DNA of 64,000 nucleotides. Source: Enoplolaimus lenunculus (taxonomy: Eukaryota; Nematoda; Enoplea; Enoplida; Thoracostomopsidae). Positions 49,634-60,200 of the stretch are shown here, one piece after another (the first letter of the stretch is position 1; every line of letters starts with the position of its first letter). The notes beneath the pieces were generated by a model. That model was not told the origin of the DNA and searched no databases. It saw only the letters and a list, made by a program, of their open reading frames with translations. The DNA lies in the NCBI GenBank assembly GCA_030248215.1, contig JASANG010001627.1, forward strand, positions 62,001 to 126,000, in the 5' to 3' direction. The position numbers and the translations under genes are program-made.

Positions 49634-50531
49634 GTGAATCGTTTAATGTTTTATATTCGAATATTAAGAGGTACCGAAGTTGTGAGTTGGAAGAGATGTT
49701 TCGAACATTTCTTTCGGCAAGTTCAGTTTTCGACTAAACGTCAACTGAGACGCATTGATGTACCGGAGTTATATAAAGAGATACGGATTGCAATGATTGA
49801 GTCATCTTTTAAAATGGATGGAAATTTTTGTTGGTTTTTTGGCGAAAAGTTATCCTTAAAAACAGTGTCGGCAAATAAATTGTATAAAATGTGGATACAC
49901 GCTGTGTATAAGGGACTCATGCATCCTAAACATGTTTTTTGGCGAGACGAGCTAGGAGTTGAACCTATTTTTGTCGAGCGATCATGGATATGGGCAAAAG
50001 CGAAATATGTTGACGGCTCTGCGCGAGACGTCCATTTTAGGTTAAGACACAAGTCATTGTATACTAATCACCGCACTAGTCATTTTACAGATGGGACAAA
50101 TATATGTTCTTTTTGTTATTTGGATGGAATTGAAGTGCGGGAGGATAATGTTCATGTGTTTATTTATTGTTTGCGGGCGCAAGAAATTAGTTTTTTCATT
50201 ACTCCCGTTTTGCAACAGGTAGCTGGAGTAAATGAAATAACGATTTCGGATTTAATTTTGGGACGAAATATTCACGACCCATTAAATGAGAATAGCTTTT
50301 AATTTCATCGTCCAACATGCACAATTGGCAATATGGAGTGCTCGATGTAAACTCGAGTTTAACAATGAAAATGTCTGTGTTGTTGATGTTTTTCAGGAAA
50401 ATGTTTATAGAAATTTGTGCAAACTTAAGCTGTATCTAAAAGAAGAATGTTTTTTTAAGGTTTTTGGAACAATAACCCGACAGAATGATAGCATGCTGGG
50501 TTTTCGAATGTCTTTTTCTCAGCGTACCTGA
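49634..50531 (+). mobile_element. 3' fragment of a LINE (C-terminal zinc-knuckle part of reverse transcriptase polyprotein)
   Basis: An open frame at 49634-50302 carries FRLRHKSLYTNHRT followed by CSFCYLDG..HVFIYC, a C-x2-C..H-x4-C knuckle of the type at the end of LINE polyproteins (zf-RVT). The frame stops after LNENSF, and the similarity continues in the overlapping frame 50286-50531 (NFIVQHAQLAIWSARCKLEF). This indicates one frameshift near 50300. The RT core upstream is missing, so this is a 5'-truncated copy. The composition suits a Tx1/L1-group element, but the clade is not certain. Confidence 0.7.
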
Positions 50532-50790
50532 TTTGTAGTTTGTTTTGAAACTAGGTTTCTTGTGTGCTTTTTAACATATTTGCTCTGAATAATATCCTTG
50601 CAAGCAGAGTAGAATAATGGGTAATTTTTCAAGGACCTTTGTTATGTTATGATAATATGTTGTTGCCTTCTTTGGTTTATATAATTGCTTTCGTTGATGT
50701 AAATGTGGTTTATCCTTTTAATAAAACCCGGGGTGTTCGGCAAACGAGCGCTTCGGACTTAAACTAAACTTAACAAATATTTATGAAGCA

Positions 50791-51236
50791 GGGTGCAACC
50801 GGAGGTGAAAAAGACCGGAGCCGGAGGTCAACGAAACTTGCCGGAGTCGGAAGTGATTTTGCTTCGCCGCCATCTCCATGTATTATTAACAACTGCCTGC
50901 GGTATTTTCACCTCCGACTCCAGTACTGATGTGAACTATTAATTTGCTTCACCTACTTCGGGTATACTCTTAACTTTTTGTACATATGAATATTTTCAAC
51001 TTCATCGTAGACACATGATTTAGCAGGGTATAACGGGATTGTAAACATAACGGAAGCAGCGGAAACGGATAGTGGTCAATATCATGGAAACGGAAAACCG
51101 ATATATAGTATATTTTCATCGGAAACGGATATAAAGTTTCACCCTGCTTTTTAGCTTTATGTTGGAGTGTAAAACGGTCTGGCTGTGGCAAAAATCGACC
51201 GGCTCCGGCAGAATTTGTACCGGAGGTCCATGTTAC
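50791..51236. repeat. CCGGAGG-type hAT-like fragments
   Basis: Starts CAGGGTGCAACCGGAGGTG and has CCGGAGCCGG, 'cctccgactcc' and, near 51200, 'ccggctccggcag' words. Within it, 51024-51147 looks like a separate short element (CAGGGTATAAC ... GTTTCACCCTG) with only a weak flanking match. Boundaries are uncertain. Confidence 0.45.
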
Positions 51237-51480
51237 TTAAGGGGCGTCCAGGTTTCTGGTGGGTCCACAAAAGAGTAGGTTCAGATTCTAGATTACTTTT
51301 TTTGCTTAGGCGTTAAGGCTTAGGAACACGTTTTTGCAACGCTTAGGCTAGGCTTAGGAATACGCTTAATCTGTGATTCTGACTGAGGTTTGGGACCATG
51401 TTTACTTTAAGGGACGTCCAGGTTTCTGGTGGGTCTAAAAGAGTAGGTTTAGATTCAAGATTACATTTTTTTCTTAGGCT
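51237..51480. repeat. direct duplication, about 170-bp period
   Basis: The phrase 'cgtccaggtttctggtgggt' followed by 'aaaagagtaggtt.agattc.agatta' occurs at about 51245 and 51415, each followed by 'cttaggc' repeats. The two copies differ at a few positions. Confidence 0.75.
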
Positions 51481-51529
51481 TACGCTTAGGAATATGCTTA
51501 TAATACTGTTCCGCCCCTGTGCCTTACAT

Positions 51530-51890
51530 TGGGCCCGGATTTTTATCGGGATATGTCCGTATACGGATATATCCGAAATGAAATTTTCCATTTCGGATAT
51601 CCGAAGCTCGATTTTGCTTTTTTTTGGTTTTCAAACCTCAATTTTCGTTTCTCAAGCACTTGTTTTAACTTGTTGCTCTAACGGAAGTACGCTGACCCAC
51701 AAAGCTATTGTTATTAGCGTAAACATACAATTCCAAAAATTGTTATTTATTCTACAACTGCTTCAATAGTGCTGGGTATTCGGTTTAGACGATTGCTATA
51801 CTGACTAATATATAAATACTTGCTTCGGCCACCTGAAATTCAGTTGATTTGGTTTGTCTCCGTCTGATTTAAAGGCCAATGTATAGCACA
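51530..51890. repeat. fragment of the ATATCCGG hAT-like family
   Basis: Contains 'ggatatatccg', 'cacttgttttaacttgttgctct' and 'ttgatttggtttgtctc', all in the same order as in 47460-47780. No intact termini. Confidence 0.65.
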
Positions 51891-51899
51891 GGGGCTTCC

Positions 51900-51951
51900 A
51901 GTTTTCCACGGTGGAAAACTTATAACCAGGAGTGCAGCGCAGCCACTCCTG
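51900..51951. repeat. two adjacent perfect hairpins
   Basis: AGTTTTCCAC-g-GTGGAAAACT (51900-51920) is followed at 51927-51951 by CAGGAGT ... ACTCCTG. They may be subterminal structures of a transposon. A run of 25 A lies about 100 bp farther on. Confidence 0.6.
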
Positions 51952-52057
51952 TATGACGGCTAATTTTTCCGCTGATTTGGAAGGAAAATTAAAAAATTTA
52001 CTGCCTAGATTTTACTCTGGGTTGGTAGGGAAATCTAAAGCAAGGTAAAAAAAAACC

Positions 52058-52082
52058 AAAAAAAAAAAAAAAAAAAAAAAAA
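52058..52082. repeat. poly-A run (25 A)
   Basis: A homopolymer preceded by another A-rich stretch could be a retroelement tail or a simple repeat. Confidence 0.75.
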
Positions 52083-53365
52083 TGTATTACAGGGTAACGT
52101 TTAATTTTTTTCGTTCAGGGTGGAACTACTGAACTTCTACCTTTTATTCAAAAGTATTCAAATAAAGTGGCACACATGTAATAAGCCAGTCAGTTAGGTA
52201 AATATACAGCATCAAACGGGTAGGGTCCAGCTATTGGACAAACAAACCAAACCACAAGAAAACTCAATAAGAACTGTCCACAACGACACACCATGGTTGA
52301 GTAAACTTCACCACCGAACCCCGCTCTAACTGTTTCAATTCTTTTATATTGCTGTCCCTGACATTTCCAACACAAATAACATTTTGTAAACAGCAGCTGG
52401 TGGCTCTGAAGACTTTTTACAACCTCAAATATTCGAATTTTAAGTGATCAAATTTAATCGAACAAAAGGTCTTGAAAGATATTCCCGAAAATATTTACAA
52501 ATTTAAACGAAAGACCATTAATTCTGACATTTTCTTGAGAATCTATCCACAAGTAAGGCTCAAAATAACAAGCACTAACACAAATTTTACCGACTTTAAC
52601 ACGTTTCCAACATTTTTAAGAAACCCGGATCGCAAATTGCAGTTATATCGCGCAAGCTAAATACAATTTTTGATTTATGACTGAAAGAAGTGTACATGAA
52701 TCGACTAGACTCCGGCCTCAAAACCATCTCGGATTTTAGCTCAAAATTTTTGTCAGAACATAAATCTGTGGAACATTGCATCGTTAACCAAAACATAGCG
52801 GAATTTTCATTAAAATAAAGAATATTGCTGTGCAAACATTCTGTAATATTGCGACTACAACTGCATCTGCATAAACCTTTTCAACAACTCAAAAAATCTG
52901 TGCAAATATTATATTTTCGATTGTAACTTTGCATCTACAGGATCACGAGGCGAATGAAACGCTGTAGAATTTCATTATGTTGAGCAATAGGAAATTCACA
53001 CTTCCAGCCAGCCCCCCCTCGATCGAACATACCAATAATTTCGCAAAACCACCTCCGCACCCTCATAAAATCGCCATGCGCTTACTGCCCGTATTTCGCA
53101 TCTCTGCCACTGGGAGTGTGCACCCACTCTGAAATAAGTCCAAGGATACACACTACCAGCTATACTCGCAACAATGTAAAGCATGACAACGTATAATTTA
53201 AATAGAATCCTAAATCCGTATAAAACAATATGTATCATTCATACGCAGTCATTCCGACTAAAGGTGAAATTTATAATTGTCGGTGATATACAATACAGCC
53301 TGAATGTTTTCTATTTGAAAAAAATAAAGAGTAATTAGGTATGTAATGGAAATTCATTATGTCCA
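52083..53365. other. AT-rich region, nothing recognised
   Basis: No motif was recognised in the small ORFs. A G-rich minus-strand tract (GAGGGGGGGCTGG) near 53010-53022 resembles a polypurine tract, but no LTR could be demonstrated next to it. Confidence 0.3.
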
Positions 53366-53752
53366 CAGGGTACAAAACGGAACTGAATTATACTGGGATC
53401 CGAATAAGAAGCGGAACTAGAAATTTAGGTAATGTTCAGATAATTTGTATCTACAATTATAATTTATTTAGAGTGTCTGTTGATTTGTCATATTTAAAAA
53501 AACGTCGCCTGAACGAACTGGTGATGATTTTTTTTGGTTCTGTAACGTTAAACCACAACAAGCAATTGTTGATAAGTCACCCATGGCAATCTAACGGATA
53601 AATGATACAGAATTTTTATGCAACGGATGACAACAAATAGGATTAAAATTAAGATTTTCAAAATCCGGTTCCCGATCCCATTTCACACTGGGAATCGGAA
53701 ATCGTTTTAATTCAACAATTCTAATCGGAATCAGAATTCCAGTTACATCCTG
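53366..53752. mobile_element. hAT-like element, CAGGGTACAAA variant
   Basis: Begins CAGGGTACAAAACGGAACTG and ends AATTCCAGTTACATCCTG, an imperfect inverted repeat. It carries 'ggaatcgg' words internally. The flanking octamers do not match, so the call rests on termini and length (387 bp) only. Confidence 0.5.
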
Positions 53753-56019
53753 TTTTTTTTCAACGCAATATCTCTCTGAAAATCCCGGTATGCCCCTTTA
53801 AATTAATGGTACAGTCCAACAACTTGGTTGGACTCCACTTGTTTCATCCCCCCAAACTTAATAGGATCGAGCTCCTGCGAGCACAGAATCAACAAACTAG
53901 GAGACTTACTAATCCAACCTTTATTCTACATTTCCGAATCTCCACCTTTGGCTATTCTTCTGGGTTCCAACGATTTCCCGAATCCGACTAAAATTTTGAT
54001 TACATTTGGGTTCTGCTTCACTGAGTGCTAAAACCATAGTCATGAATTTTGGAAACACCAGTAATTATTGTCAAAACTCGACCGTAAATCGCCCACTACG
54101 TACAATTAACTGACCTACTGAATCCAGCGGAGTATGGTTTTTTTCAACTAATTCAAGGTTGCTTGCCAATGCGAAGGTCACAAAAACATCGGTTCTATTC
54201 CAGTGCTTTTTCCTTCTAAAACAGTATGATTTGCTTATGGCGCTAATTTCCAATGAGTAAAAAGTATTTTTGTTCCTAAATTTTATATTTCACCAGGTTT
54301 TTACTTAATCGAGCCGTACATCAAAAACATTAATACGCCAAATGCTCCAATTTATCACTCTAAATATTTGTTAAAATCACACTTAGTAAAAAAGTTTTTG
54401 ATCTTGAAGAGCATTGAATTCGGTAACTTCAATTTGTATTTAATTATTAAAATTATTAACTACCACAATTTTATTTTCCTTCTAAACAGGTTAGCCGTTA
54501 GAAGCCACAATAACAACGCTCATACGAAAAAGGTGCTTTGTCTGGCAATATGTGTTGGAGCACAATTTTTTCCACCAAAATACAAATTTTATAAAGATCA
54601 ATGCACTTACAGACAATTATCGTCGTTACGTCCCGAGACACGAAATACAATCCTCTGCATAAAACAACATCGAACTAGCCACTGACTCACAGTCTTATAT
54701 CCGCTAGTTGTCACCTGCCTCGGCAGTCAGATACAGTGCTCACTCGCGAACGTACTGGAACTAAAAATCGAGCTTGCTTGACCTAAAATAAGAGTCACTT
54801 ATGAGTAAAGTTTAACTTCTGTAGTTTTGCTGTCATCATATACTAGTACACTTAAATTTATTACTTAAGTTCTTTCTGTTAACAAACAAGTAAAACACTT
54901 AGAAGTTCATACCTTTCTACATATTTTTAAATAATGTCCATTTCTGCCTCTACAAACGTAACTACATCTGTCAACTTTCCGTGGACACGTCACACGGTTG
55001 ATTCTCTAAGCGCAGCCAACTGAACTTGACGCAAAACCCCCTAAAAACGTACGGTTCGGACAACTCAACTACTATAATCATTTAACGCGCCAAAAGCAAC
55101 GACATAACCATGAGTTGATGTCTACTCTTGTGGTTGGTTGAAATTCTAGTCATGAGTATATTAACTAGGATTTCCCACCAAATCGATTAGATTTGCTCGA
55201 CTACAGCACTGATAGAAATTATTACAAAAACCTTACATCATGACCATTACCTGCATTATAGAATAATAATTCGAAAACAACCTAGTTATAAACACTGCAG
55301 GTCCCACAATTTGACCGCGCGATCATTCGTAGTACTTGGCAGCGGTCAGTTAAAATAGAAGCCCTAAAATACAAAAACACAAATTTTACAAAAATACATA
55401 CATGATAACTCGTGGGACTAAGATATTTGTTTTAGAAGGATAGAGTCCAGTACTGGAACAGTGGGCCACATCAATATCATCGCCACTAGAGCACTACAAC
55501 TGCAGTATGATTGCTAATTCCTTTTAAGAGGTGGAATTCGCACTAGATCATTATAAAACTTTGGCTACAAGTAATACTCTTGCTCTACTCCTAGTCGTTC
55601 TACAACATATTCCTTACGATATACTAAGTTGCTGTTCTTTTTTACTGTTGTCCTTTGTTTCTGTGATAGTTACAAAAATATATTACTTAAAAAGTCACCT
55701 ACCAAAGTAAAAACAAATACCAAAAAGCGATTTGCAGTCACCGCGATCACCTGCAACAACACCAAAAGAGTTGATCACGTAAAATTAATTAAGGATACGA
55801 CGGAAATAAATTCTAGCTAATTATCTGAACCCTACACTCAAATCATTAAGGCCAATATACTATCTTCGGGTTCTTTTTCTTATTTTTTAAACATAAGTTT
55901 TTCATATGTGTATTTAATTAGTTTCCGATTTGTATACCATCAGATTATCACTACCCTTTGTTCCTTGTTTAAGGTGGTTCACAAAACTATTTTTTTCCTA
56001 ATTTTTTTTAAGCATTTAC
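53753..56019. other. AT-rich region, nothing recognised
   Basis: No convincing gene, RNA or repeat. If the coding block at 56-64 kb belongs to one LTR element, its 3' end could lie here or slightly farther left, but I saw no LTR signature. Confidence 0.35.
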
Positions 56020-56271
56020 CTAGTTATGTTGCGACGGGTCGCATCTTAGTAGCGTTGCGCAAATAATCTGTATTTCGGCCAGATAGTCTAAATAAGCCGT
56101 GCGCATCTCCCAAGACAACGGTTCCGAATTTATCATAGTGTTCCGCCCCAGGACTATTAACCCAAACCAGTCTTGATCGGTTATAAATGAGCGATCAAGA
56201 AGACCGTAGTACAACATTAATTTGCGGTAAACGAGTTGCTGCAAACATTGAGGTTGATATGTACCTGGCAT
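56020..56271 (-). CDS. small unknown ORF downstream of the NADAR frame
   Basis: An ATG-started frame of 83 residues (MPGTYQPQCLQQLVYRKL..) has Trp, Tyr and Leu spaced as in a folded protein. I recognise no family. It follows the NADAR frame on the same strand by about 150 bp. A 12-bp box, TGGTTAGGGTCC on the plus strand (56386-56397), lies about 115 bp before its ATG. The same box occurs about 93 bp before the helicase ATG, which argues that this ORF belongs to the same unit. Confidence 0.4.
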   Translation of the reverse strand: MPGTYQPQCLQQLVYRKLMLYYGLLDRSFITDQDWFGLIVLGRNTMINSEPLSWEMRTAYLDYLAEIQIICATLLRCDPSQHN

Positions 56272-56424
56272 TATATGTTAAATTACTGATTAGGTACTTA
56301 GGTTATGTTGCTAGCTATAACACTAACCTAAACTCGGCGTAGACCGGTACAGGCAATGAGGCAATGGCAGATTAAAATAGAGATTTGGTTAGGGTCCTGT
56401 AAGGGACTTATGCTCGCATAACGG

Positions 56425-57021
56425 TCATGAATAATAATAAGTAATTTGAAATGGGGAGTTCGTATTTCCGCTATTCGCATTTGAACATTGAACTTCAAGC
56501 TTGTGTAAATCTTGCAACCTGTCTCTAATGCGCATCAGTGTGACACCCAACACATTCAGACCGGGATATTGATCCGGTTTGAGTAACAATGGTGAATTCT
56601 CGGACACTCCCGCCCCCCAGAACAAATCGTACTGATTAGCCTCAACTAAGAGGCATTGCTCTGTTCTTAACAGAGCGAGCCTGAGTCTAGGGTTCTGTTT
56701 AAATTTAGCATAGAGAGCCTCGCTCATAACCTTCACTTTTTTATGTTCCCAATACTGTAACATATACCTACCCACGTGGTACCGCTTCATTTTCCACTCT
56801 TCTCGTTTTAAAAGTTGTTTTACCCGACCAGGGTAATGGATTTTTAAAATCTTATGCGCTAATTTTAGGTAGCCGTAAAATATAGCTTTTTGATAGGTGT
56901 AATATTGCTCAACATTGGCAAAAGTAATGTCTTTAATTGTAAATTCTGCGGGATAAAAATTAAAAAAATATGATCTCGCCCTGTAAAAGGTACAATTATC
57001 ATTTTCAATACTGTTAACGAC
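56425..57021 (-). CDS. NADAR (YbiA-like) domain reading frame
   Basis: About 190 residues cover a complete-looking NADAR domain, a family of N-glycosidase-like proteins acting on ADP-ribose-related or riboflavin-pathway compounds. In order: FYRARSYFFNFYP, FANVEQYYTYQKA (the usual S-x-E-x-x-Y region, with Asn-Val-Glu-Gln-Tyr here), an 'ALYAKFKQNPRLRLALLRT' block, then LLVEANQYDLFWGAGV, with the conserved Glu-Ala and Asp-x-x-Trp-Gly, and LNVLGVTLMRIRDRL. The C-terminus is a short polar tail ending TYYYS. The start is not determined. It lies just downstream of the helicase on the same strand. Domain identity is from motif memory. Its substrate and whether it is active are unknown. Confidence 0.72.
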   Translation of the reverse strand, partial: VVNSIENDNCTFYRARSYFFNFYPAEFTIKDITFANVEQYYTYQKAIFYGYLKLAHKILKIHYPGRVKQLLKREEWKMKRYHVGRYMLQYWEHKKVKVMSEALYAKFKQNPRLRLALLRTEQCLLVEANQYDLFWGAGVSENSPLLLKPDQYPGLNVLGVTLMRIRDRLQDLHKLEVQCSNANSGNTNSPFQITYYYS

Positions 57022-57206
57022 TTAATTACACTTACAAGATATACGCCAATTACCCCGATTCGCATCAATAATGATCGGCACGTAACGTTTCGCCTTTTCG
57101 TAGCCCTCTTGCCACAGAACCCAAATATTTAAATGGTATATAATTATTAATTTATAATAATTCTGTACAATTTGTACGTCAGCGGTGCATTATTATCACA
57201 CTTAGG

Positions 57207-60200
57207 TTACAGGGCACAATGCAGCATTGGCACGGTGACATCTGTTCCAGCTAAGGGACAACCCAAACACACACGCATGTGTACGAAATGCTTTACCCCG
57301 CTCGCCATTGGTTCTATCCATGCCTGTGTCTGACAGCATTCTCGCATGGACTCGCGAATCAGCGGATGGTCTAAGAAATGTAATGTGTTGCATACAAAGA
57401 TGTTCATTTTTCGGGCGCGTGTTGCCGTTACGTTAACACGACGGTGCTCGGAAAGAAATCCCATCGGATGTGGTTGACCGAGAGCGTCCCGCTTAGGGAA
57501 CGAGCGTACTAGCGATATAATCATGTAATCGCGCTCGTCACCCTGCCAAATATTGGCACAGCCTATCTTTATCGAGGGATAGAGGTCTCCCACCACCATT
57601 TTTAAAATTTCTGTCTGTGCTGCGTAGGCGGCATCAATGCCAATTTGTTCAGGTGGGATACCATGCTGAATTGTCAGCATTTCCAGCAACCGCGAAATAG
57701 CTGTAATTTCATGAAAATTGAACAGACTAACCCCATGATAATTTTGATCCCCCTCTATGTGCCAGAACACTATCGGAAGGTTCTGCTGCTGCATTGTTAA
57801 CTGCGGACAAGCCGAGCTAGTGAGTGAATCGCCGGCAGAGCAAACTAACGGTGTTTCATTGTATATAATCCTGTTGGGTGGCCGCAGTAGCGGCTCCACC
57901 GACCGATAGTTATTCTGGAACTGTATTATAGCGCAGTGTGGGCTAAGATATGTCAAGTTCAGCAGAAACTCCATGCCAGATTCTTCGGCACCGAGCCGTT
58001 GCATTACCGGATTCGTTATGTATGCTGGTAACTGGTTGATGTCCCCCATTAAAATGATCTGTCCCGCTGCTGCCAAAGGCAGAATAACGGACATGCGCGG
58101 CAGGTCAACTGAAGCCGCTTCGTCGATCACGACGAGGTCAAATTTACTCTGACCGAAATTTGCTTGACCTTTTTGGTGATGATAAACATCAAGGGTGTTC
58201 ACCATGTCCATTATTGCCAAGTCCATCGTACAGATTATGATCTTATGCATAAGCAGGGCAGTGCCTGAGCTCACCTCGCGCGTGCTAGTATCACCAGCTG
58301 CATTTGGGTCGGGTTTAGTGGCGCAATACGGTATCAGGTCCGAGTCAAGCAGATTAACGTCGTAGCCACGCCGGACATACCGCAGGACCCTGTCTAGCGG
58401 CACACCAGTATTCGCTTCGCTAAGCGTTTTCAAATTTTGTACAATTTTCAAGGCCAAAATGTTTGCCGCTGCATTAGTACTGGTCACGCATAGAATGCGT
58501 TTGTTGGAATCGGAAGTGCTCAGGGTCGACAGTATGCAGGCGAGACTACTTGTTTTACCTGTACCTGGTGGAGCCTTACATAGAACAAGTTTGGTACCCA
58601 CCATAACAGAGTTGGCGACCAACTGCTGTTCGGCATTCAGCCAATTTAGGTGACCCGTATCGGTGATGGCTACTTCAGGCCAGGTGTTCGTACGCTGGGT
58701 GACAGCACTCGCGACTCCACAAAACAGTAACTCATATAAGGACTGCCAGGAAGTTTGGAACAGTTCTAGAAATAGCTTTCGGCGACTCAGCTCGGCGAGA
58801 CGAATGCGCTGCTCATCGGACAATGAAACCGCGGCGTCTCCACTCTGGAGAGACTGACCGTTGTCCCCAGGAACAGTCGCTTCGTCTGGCTCCGCTGAGT
58901 CAGGAGATGACTGATAAATTACATTTGTTAACAGAGCGGTCAAATATTCGACAGCGGGTCCGGTTAGAGGAGCAACATACAGATCTTCGAATTGTCTAAC
59001 TCCACCATGGCCATCAGAGAACACACGTTTGGTACCCACATTAAGTTTCAGGACAATAATGGTGTTTGTCTCATCATGTGGCCCAGAACCTACCAGTGCT
59101 GCCAAATACTTGAAACGCCAATTAGGATTTATCAACCGAACTAGTGATCCACTTAAGCGAACGTTACTCAGCTGCCTAGAATCTACCAGTGCTGTCAGGA
59201 ACATGGAATCCGCAGGTGATTTATGGAAGTCTGCAAGGTCGCCAGGTGAGCGCAGGTCTATTTGTTCTAGCTCAGCAAGTGTTGTGTACCGTAGCGACTT
59301 AAGCCGAACGCGGGGAGGGTCATCCTCCTCGTACTGCAACTGTCCTAGCAACTCGGCCAGGGCTCTCAGTGGAAAATTATTCACGGTCACCGGTTGCGTA
59401 GGGTCCAACAATGGAAGTACGCTATCGCTGCTAACGCCTCTTGGCAACTGTGGGTAAGCAGGCACGTCATGTGCAACAGTACGTGAGCAGGGTCCCGATA
59501 AATTGGATGCGAAATGTGCCCAAACTTCGAAATATGGGGCCAAAAGCGGGTCAGTTATTTTTACCGGCTTACAAGTACGGTTCATTGTCCCTTGTTCCCC
59601 TTTCTCATTTGGTACCCCCTCACTGCTTTCAGGCAGCATAGACAACCGGCCTCTCTGGCCCGGATCGGGTCGAGTTTTTGTGCGAATACTGTCTAGCGTC
59701 TGAATTATAAGATGTGCAAGCGCATCGTCGTAGTAATCCCACTGAACAACTACAGCAAAAGGGAGGTACCGGGTGACATTATCCCGTGATATATATTCAA
59801 CCCAAAACTGTAATTCAAAGTAGTGGAAACCCAACCGGCCCTCACAAGGCAAAGGCACATTGAAATACGATGTTGAATGAGGTGGGGCCGTGTGGATTGG
59901 GTGACTACGCCGCTCCGATGGAGCGTTCGGATCAGCCATAAATATCGGCAATGGTACCCGCGAGTTGGTTACGACCTCAAATGTCAGAATCGGGAGGTAC
60001 CCACAGTCAGAATTACCCGTAATCGTCGGAAGTTCCCCTTCACTGTTTGCCCAGCCTGCTGTTCGGGCAAACCGTGCGTCACCATTGGTCACCCTGCAAA
60101 AATTAATCACCACCCAGCTCGAAAAACGGGCCTTTTTCAGTTCCTTTCTAGAACCTATCCGGTGACTCCCAATCCACTTCTGGTGCTCAGAAATTAACAG

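Noticed and set aside
53005-53025. Polypurine tract and 3' LTR of the gypsy element
   Set aside because: The G-run on the minus strand fits, but without the other LTR in the window no terminal repeat can be shown.
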